This document shows positions 29,499 through 36,121 of a DNA stretch of 36,121 nt, piece by piece. Source of the DNA: Lingula anatina (Eukaryota > Brachiopoda > Lingulata > Lingulida > Lingulidae); the NCBI RefSeq assembly GCF_001039355.2, contig NW_019775936.1, forward strand, positions 43,597 to 79,717, given 5' to 3'. The position numbers were made by a program, and so were the translations under genes. The notes beneath the pieces are model-generated. The model was not told where the DNA came from. It ran no database searches and worked only from the letters and a program-made list of their open reading frames with translations. Positions within the stretch are counted from its first letter, which is position 1, and every line of letters begins with the position of its first letter.

Positions 29499-31637
29499 AG
29501 TCTGAAAGAAGTTGAGGACTAAACACTCCGTTAGAGACTGGGTATTAACACCATGAATATGACCCAGGCTTCAAGCAAGACAACTTTTATCTGAATTGAA
29601 TCTGCAACTCTTCTGTATGAGTGAAAACATGTACAATTTGTAAAAGGAGAAGAATTCGATTTTAGTTCAGTTCGAAAAAGCGATTGGGCATTTAGTTTGT
29701 GTGAGTACCAGAAAAAAAAATTAACTAAGTTTTGAAAAAAAAATGTATAAGGCATACAATCAATACGATGTATATCTTGTTTGAATCAAACGCGTTTTAT
29801 AGAACTGCATCGCTTCACCACCAACACATGTCGTGCGGGCATGCTGCATTACATTTTTAAAACAGAAATGTAAAATGTAGTTTTGTAATGAGAAAAAAAA
29901 AAAAAAGTAAAGCTCACATGTATAGTTTGCTTACACGTGTTGGTTGTGGTTTCAAACGTTTAATTTTGACATCGCTTTCAAAACAAATGTACAATGATCT
30001 TAATAGATCAAAACACCAAAAAAATATCAATGGTATAAAAACTTGATCGACTTACGTTGTACATGAACAGAATTTAAGTGTCTGTGAAAAACATTTGGAA
30101 AAAGTTTAAAGATTAAAAGCAGAGTTGAAAATAAGTGCTAACAATTGTTTTTACATAAGTTGCTTAAGATGTTGCTTAATAATATCTTATTTTTACTTAT
30201 AATTGTTGTTGAAACAAAACTTAAACTCTTGCGTTTTATGTTTGAACGTTTTCAGATGAAATTTACTTTTAGTCCCTTTAAAAGTATTAACTAAGAACAA
30301 TCTTAGGTTGATTTTGTTTATCGTTGTACACATTAACCTACGGTTTAAATTTTATACTGAATCAACTATTATTTTACACATTACCGGTGAAATCTGGCAA
30401 TTTAGCTTAGAGACAATTAAACATGCAGTGATTTTCTACCCCTTGTTATAATTATAATAATAATAATAAACCTACCTTATAGTGGAACTTGAATATCAAT
30501 CGAGCAATTGACCCTTTCTTCTGCTGTCTGTGTCTTGAACTGTACGCAGCTGTAGTAGGTTATGCTGTATGGATAAGCCCTGTCCCAGCTATATAACAAG
30601 CTATATTCACACGTCGTGGCTTGTTTCTTCATATTTAGCAAGCTTGCCCAAGCATGTTCCCGTTTACTCAAATGCAATCAGCCGTTCAACAAACAAATGA
30701 CCGGTCAGATGAGATTAGCCCGGTTTCAGCTATATAGCATTCAAGATCATGTCCAGGCATGTTCTGTTTGCTCAAGTAATACACACAAATACCCCCTTTG
30801 ACCACTCAGCGTTATTCAAAGTGTTGCTATTGTAACACACATAAATGCGTCATGATAGTATTATCTCCTACTATAGTTGCTACGCGAGGTAGAGATCACA
30901 ATACATTCCACTTATTCATGTCATTCTTTACTAAATCCCTTCATGAATACCAATTACCAGCATTACAAACGTATTTTCTGGGACCAAGTTACGAGTTCTA
31001 CATCTACTTACTGCTTGTGATTTTATTCTCCTGCAACTAGAGTTAATTTATATGATTTATTAAGAATTTATTGTATCTTACACACCAGTACGTACTGGTG
31101 AAAATGTACTTAGGAATATAACTATAATTCGGTATGGAATCATAACATTAAACATTACAGGGTTATTAAAACTCAACTTGTTAACTAATGTATATAAAAT
31201 TACAAGATTTCACATTAAGCTGCAACATGACATCTATAGCTGAGAACAATCTTAACATAAACTCTATATTACATTGTGAAGCCATCCTTTTGTCATAAAC
31301 TTTTTGGATAAAGGTAAAATATCGTGTACACATACCCTCCTACAGTGCCAGTTAAATCATCTGAAAATATTATCAGACAATCTCCATTTACAACTAAATA
31401 GCCTATCCATAGATAGTTCAACTCATTCATTTCAAACACTTTATGTTCAGGATATGTATTTGTACAAAGTTTATTGTATATTTTGTCAATGTGAATTATT
31501 TTAAGTTAGAACAGACGTTTTCAAACAACGGTAAAATGGTGAAGATAAATTGCTATACAACACATTAAATGTTAAATGTGACTGATATTTTTATCTAAAA
31601 GCAATATCTTCTGGGCACGGAGACATAAAATATGTAC
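29499..31637. other. gene-free interior of the Polinton
   Basis: About 2.1 kb of AT-rich DNA between the integrase relic and the right TIR. Only short frames without recognisable domains occur. Intact Polintons carry capsid, ATPase and protease genes, so this is the likely site of internal deletion or advanced decay. Confidence 0.6.
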
Positions 31638-33463
31638 ACTTATTTTGTCGCGCTGTTAATCCAATATAATGTGGTGCAGCAGAAGCGTGTTTGGAAAGCA
31701 AGACGTAAAAGCTTATTACATTACTCCACCTGTGTAAATACCTACCTTGAAAAGAATTGTATAATATAAAGTCAATTCATATACTAAACAGTAGTTAACG
31801 CATTCGATGTGATGTTCAATGAAACAGAGACAGAGTTTGTCATTTTTACCACCGTGTGCTTAGAGATTGTATACTAATAAAAGTACATTTTATCCATATG
31901 ACATGTGTTTTCTTGAATTTATGGTTCTATAACATGACTAAGCAGACAAAAACTACACTGTTTTAACGCGATCTTGTGTAGAAAATCTCTTGTGACGCAT
32001 TTTCATCGGTTCATTTTCTGATTTTCAAAGATGAACAGAAAAAAGTTGAACTTGAAACAGAAAAAAAAAATCTGATGTTTCTTATACTAAAGGTAAAAAT
32101 ACTTCTGCATATTATGTTGGTGTTTCATTTTTACAAGGAAACACTAATTTTCACAGCCAAACAGGAAAAAATACCGCACTGTTTGACTTTTATTTAACAA
32201 AAAACTTCTACATTGGCGTTTCATTTTGATCGGGAGATTTTCTGGTATTCAAAGCCGAACAGAAAAAAAATACTGCACTGGTTAACTTTAAACAGACGCA
32301 ATAACTGTTGTTTCTTGTATTAAGGGGAAAAAATACTTCTTCATGTGACACTATTCTTCAGATTAGACAATGTAAATCATAAATCAGCGCATAGATCTTA
32401 TAAATAAGAATCATAGGTTAAATCTTTGTTTACTTTGTTTGGTTTCTTTATTATACTTTTAAAGCAGAATAATTTTAAAGATGTATTTAAATTTTAACTT
32501 TAAATTTAACAAGGAAAACACTTATGTTCAAAGATGGACAGAAAAAATGCTGCATTGTTTAACTTTAAAGAACAAGTGATGATTAAAGATGGTCAGAAAA
32601 AAATACAGCAATGAGTAGCATTGCGTCGAGAAAATGCTGAGAAATTTTGACTTGAAAGAGAAAAACACTCATATTATTTTAAAAAAGGAAGAGAAGAGTA
32701 CTCCAATGTTTAGCTTTGGATTGAAAAAATGTTGTGAAGTGATAGTTGTGGCTACAAAAGGCCCAAATCTAAACAGATTGTTTACACTGGCCGCCTGAAT
32801 TACTGGTTTGCTTGTGTAAACCAAGGCGATCATTTAGGAATAAAGGATTGGAGGGGTTTAGAGAAATCAAAAGTATTTGATGCGGCGTTTAAGTACAAAT
32901 AGGTGACTACAGCAGTTGGTTCACGAGAAAAGAATAGAGCTTTACTATGATACTACCCAGCTTATGTTAAAACAGTGTCATTCATTTAATACTGGCCGCT
33001 TTACATTCAACTATATTGAAAAACAGTAAAAGGCGGATTCAATCGACTGTACTAAGTGTTTGCGAACCACACACTGTCACAATACTCTAAGTATTTGGCC
33101 TGCATACCTCTCTTTGTGAATATTACACTAGTCTCAGCTGACCATAAGCGGAACTTTGTTTGTTAACACTTTGTGAGACGCGTTCAACTTAGTCGCATGC
33201 AATCTGTCTTTTTTGGATCAATAAAAATGCGTGTCTTTTTGTTCATCCAATTCAATGGAAAACTACAACAAACACCTATCCTTTCAAATCTTATATATAC
33301 ACCTGCCTTTTCAACCAATATAAGCATCTTTTTCATAAATAGACAGAATAAATAATTAAAATAATTACTCTCATCTCATTTTTAATAGCTCTGCCACTTT
33401 ACTATGGCATTTTTAATAGCTCTGCCACTTTTTTAGTAACTGTCGCGTCCTTATATTACTACT
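31638..33463 (-). repeat. right terminal inverted repeat of the Polinton
   Basis: Reverse complement of the left TIR, ending TATTACTACT at 33463. The middle (about 32030-32720) differs strongly from the left arm, with several copies of a short motif containing AGAAAAAA followed by a GCACTG or GCATTG word. Confidence 0.92.
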
Positions 33464-33469
33464 GCCCAA
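33464..33469. repeat. target-site duplication, right (GCCCAA)
   Basis: Identical to 21462-21467 and directly abutting the right end of the element. Confidence 0.9.
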
Positions 33470-33716
33470 TATTCCATTCATGACATCTCATATCGGAATA
33501 AAACGGTAGGCGAGGACTTCCTATCTAAGTTCAATAGTAACCACGGGCGGATCACTGCAAGTTTTGTAGATATAAGGGAAAGAAAAATGGCAAAGTACAG
33601 TTCATCATGAAAAGAAGGTCAAAGGTCAATTAAAAAAATAGACACCACCTTCCGTGTTGGGCTTTACAAGCTCTATGAAATGCAAAAAAAAATAACAATA
33701 ATAATAATAATAATAA

Positions 33717-33751
<35 letters not shown>

Positions 33752-33954
33752 ATAGAAAAAAACAAGAGCTCTCTAACATTTACGGAGAGAATTTTTAGTT
33801 TCGGCATATAATGGTCGTTTCTCCCATGAAAATGCACCTATCGACCCCAAACTCACGGAGATAAAGGATTATCCTAAAGGTAACATCTGTCAGTAATATT
33901 ATAGGTTAGGTCTGTGTTGTTTCTGATGATCGGCACAAACAATTTTTTTTGCAG
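33470..33954. repeat. spacer with TAA/TAAA microsatellite
   Basis: Host flank of the Polinton. A TAA run passing into TAAA units spans about 33693-33754. No gene is seen. Confidence 0.85.
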
Positions 33955-34295
33955 AAAATTCAGATCTACCCAACTACCAGACGCGGCACCTACGGATCCT
34001 GAATAAACCGGTATATCAGACCACACTACCCGTTTTCAAGGTGTGTGTCAGATCGCATTACGGAGTATCAGCTTCACCCATTCACCCTTCACCCATTTTG
34101 CCTGGCGCGCGATGTGATAGCGATGATCCTAAGCGATACCCGGATGACAGGTAGGCCTACAAAATTAGTGATGGGGTATGATACTCCGTAATGCAATCTA
34201 ACACACACCTTGAAAACGGGTAGTGTGGTCTGATATACCGGTTTATTCTGGATCCGTAGGTGCCGAGTCTGGTAGTTGGGTAGGCCTGAAATTCC
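33955..34295. repeat. long imperfect inverted repeat
   Basis: Arms at about 33955-34070 and 34179-34295 are reverse complements over roughly 115 bases with few mismatches, including CGTTTTCAAGGTGTGTGT and CCACACTACCCG with their complements. The spacer of about 108 bases is GC-richer than its surroundings and has no frame. It looks like a MITE or foldback element. No target duplication could be identified. Confidence 0.8.
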
Positions 34296-34494
34296 AATTT
34301 TTAGAAATTTTTGGCTCGTTTGGCCTTTCCATAAAGGTCAAAAATCAAATTCAAGGGCATTTTAGAATCTTCACATAAGACTTTCCGTCAGACTTCTAGT
34401 AATTTTTCCCATAATTCCTTCGGTTTGGGGGATATTTAGCATTGAATTCTCAAAAAAAGTTGACAAGGGGGCTTTCAACGAGTGTCACCCCGCC

Positions 34495-34525
<31 letters not shown>

Positions 34526-35016
34526 AAAAAAGACACAGGGACACAGGGACACAGGTCCTTGCGGGCTAGGAGGAGAAGCGGCGGTAACGACGGAACAGTA
34601 CGAGATGGATCGGAACTAAAACCATGAGTACCGCCAGCATACGCGCTGGTGGTACTAAGAAAACGCGGTAAATAAAATTATCCTTGTCAAAAAACATATC
34701 AATGCAATAGACTATTTTCTACAAAATCATTGTTTTCCGTCCTTGAATTATTTACAAAAAATGTGACTGCATCTATATATTGAGCAAAATAGCAGGAAAT
34801 GGAACATTTGTGTATCTTGTTTTTTTTTATTGTAACTCAACCGTTGACAATGATGGAAATATAAAGAGGGATGGTGTGATAAATATCAAATTTATGTTAA
34901 GATTCATTTTAATAGATGCTATAAAAAGTAAGCATAGATGTTCTTCTTTTAAATTTACTTATCCCTTTATTACCACATTTGATTTTAAATGTTAATGATA
35001 GAGGTAAATAACTTAC
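34296..35016. other. non-coding, with C/A runs and a small hairpin
   Basis: Contains a run of about 23 C followed by 16 A (34493-34531), three GGGACACA-like units, and a 12-bp stem with one mismatch and a 6-base loop at 34627-34656. No gene was recognised. Confidence 0.6.
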
Positions 35017-35219
35017 CGAGTAAAGAACGGTGGTTAAAGTGCAATAGCATATGTTGTTTCCACAGCAGCCTCTGTACGTCTGTGTAGGGGGCCAAGAGCC
35101 AGTAGAGTATTTACTACTACACAAAGCTGTACAGGGATTCACTCTGACGTAATACTCTGCCACCGTGCCTGAACTGACTATAACCACGTTAGCAGTCGGC
35201 AAGCAGATAGATGGCGACA
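35017..35219 (-). CDS. Cys-rich exon of a mucin-like gene
   Basis: Acceptor TTTGTTACAG and donor GTAAGT. The 203-nt exon enters in phase 1, which matches the exit phase of the Thr-rich exon upstream, and leaves in phase 0. Its 67 codons have seven Cys, ending in a cluster (CTALC ... RGCCGNNICYC). The CC-x4-C-x-C ending loosely recalls three-finger Ly6/uPAR-type domains, but no family can be assigned. With a Thr-rich stalk before it, a secreted or surface protein is likely. Further exons downstream on the minus strand were not identified. Confidence 0.65.
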
Positions 35220-35917
35220 CTGTAACAAAATGAAGACGGATCACTCTGCATTCCTTTGTCTTTTGTCTTATATATAAACGACATACATTGAAGCTCCATA
35301 TTTGTACTTTCAAAAAAAAAAAAAAAAAAAGAACACGGATTTCCAACCAAAATAATTAAATCTTACATAAATATACAAAATATGTTTTCAGTGTAAGTTA
35401 TATATACAGTAACTAAAAAGATTATGCCTAACTGAAGAACAAAAACACAAAAGTTGGAGTGATAAATAGTGCGTTATAAAGTGAAAATACCTCATGGTAA
35501 TGTAAATGGTGCGCTGAACATAAGCAGCACCGCCACGTAATAACAAATATAACGATATTATCTTAGTGCAGTTAGAGTTTTTTACTCTTTAAAAAGCGAA
35601 TGGCAAGTTGGTGAGATTTAAAGCCAAATGTAACCTTACAGTTAAATTTTATGGCATTATCATCAAACATGCATTAAAGTTCAATATAAGTAATTTCAAG
35701 ACTAGAAAGACCAAGGGATTCTAACTAAATTTTGTTTTGAATTGTCAGTCGAAAGAATAACCTATCTGTGGTTTTAAAGTGCTTTAATTACCATAGTCAT
35801 TACTGTAAATTTTTATTATCATGCACAAAGTCTTGTGTATCATTGAAAAATGCTTGCAATACAACAGTTTCAAGTATTTTACTATTCTTAAATTTCTTAA
35901 AAAGAGTTAAGACTCAC

Positions 35918-36121
35918 ATGTAGTGGGGGCGGTGGTGGTGGTAGGCTCAGTGGTCGTTGACTCGGTGGTAGTTGACTCGGTGGTTGTAGTCTGAGTTGTG
36001 GTAGGCTCAGTGGTCGTTGATTCGGTGGTAGTTGACTCGGTGGTTGTAGTCTGAGTTGTGGTAGGCTCAGTGGTCGTTGATTCGGTGGTAGTTGACTCGG
36101 TGGTTGTAGTCTGAGTTGTGG
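35918..36121 (-). CDS. Thr-rich mucin-like repeat exon, partial
   Basis: The minus strand encodes a 20-residue repeat of Thr with Glu, Ser, Gln and Pro (TTTESTTTEPTTTQTT-like) in identical 60-bp units at 35941, 36001 and 36061, running past the right edge. The exon ends at donor GTGAGT (exon base 35918), phase 1, matching the next exon at 35219. Such tracts are sites of dense O-glycosylation in mucin-like secreted or membrane proteins. The identical units show recent expansion; the number of copies beyond the window is unknown. Confidence 0.75.

Larger units (their letters stand above)
21468..33463. mobile_element. Polinton/Maverick element, internally deleted, 12.0 kb
   Basis: The ends read AGTAGTAAT... 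and ...ATTACTACT, inside a perfect 6-bp target duplication GCCCAA, with terminal inverted repeats of about 1.75 and 1.83 kb. The interior has a family B DNA polymerase of the protein-primed type (minus strand), a BIR-domain ORF (plus strand) and an integrase relic (plus strand). Polymerase, retroviral-type integrase, long TIRs and 6-bp duplications together define Polintons. Full elements are usually 15-20 kb and also encode capsid proteins, a packaging ATPase and a protease; none was found here, and 29.5-31.6 kb is empty. Related virus-like forms (adintoviruses) are reported to carry apoptosis-regulating genes. This copy is probably dead: polymerase and integrase are both broken. Confidence 0.93.

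Overview
The window is animal nuclear DNA. Genes are split by GT-AG introns, most of the sequence is AT-rich with many microsatellites, and the families present (ankyrin plus death domain, a Thr-rich mucin-like exon, a Polinton/Maverick with a BIR gene, a Metaviridae-like gag) are metazoan. The repeat at the left edge, followed by a GACGGC run, resembles repeats common in marine molluscs, so an invertebrate and perhaps a mollusc is likely. The species cannot be fixed from sequence alone.

Layout. 1-6.1 kb holds repeats only: a 161-bp repeat, a 71-bp minisatellite, a hairpin-forming foldback and microsatellites. 6.3-12.4 kb is a minus-strand gene for an ankyrin-repeat/death-domain protein, built from near-identical exon-intron modules that have multiplied in tandem. 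12.9-15.9 kb is a diverged 1.3-1.5 kb tandem duplication that may carry its 5' non-coding exons. At 17.2-17.5 kb is a stray copy of the first ankyrin intron. 18976-21260 is a 2.3-kb LTR element carrying only a broken gag. 21468-33463 is a 12.0-kb Polinton/Maverick with a perfect 6-bp target duplication (GCCCAA) and 1.8-kb terminal inverted repeats. 33.9-34.3 kb is a second long inverted repeat. 35.0-36.1 kb holds two exons of a minus-strand gene for a Cys-rich, mucin-like protein that runs off the right edge.

The Polinton is the main find. It carries a protein-primed-type family B DNA polymerase with four N-terminal C2H2 fingers, broken by one in-frame stop and a late frameshift. Facing away from it is an intact 164-residue BIR-domain (IAP-like) ORF. 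After one stop codon, in the same frame, comes a basic region fused to a decayed retroviral-type integrase fragment. Capsid, packaging ATPase and protease genes were not found. The polymerase and BIR genes diverge from a 0.48-kb spacer with repeated inverted CCAAT boxes. The copy looks internally deleted and not self-sufficient.

Two single N characters (2370 and 24781) each sit between two copies of the same sequence (94 and 323 bp). They are best read as failed assembly joins. The second falsely doubles part of the polymerase gene.
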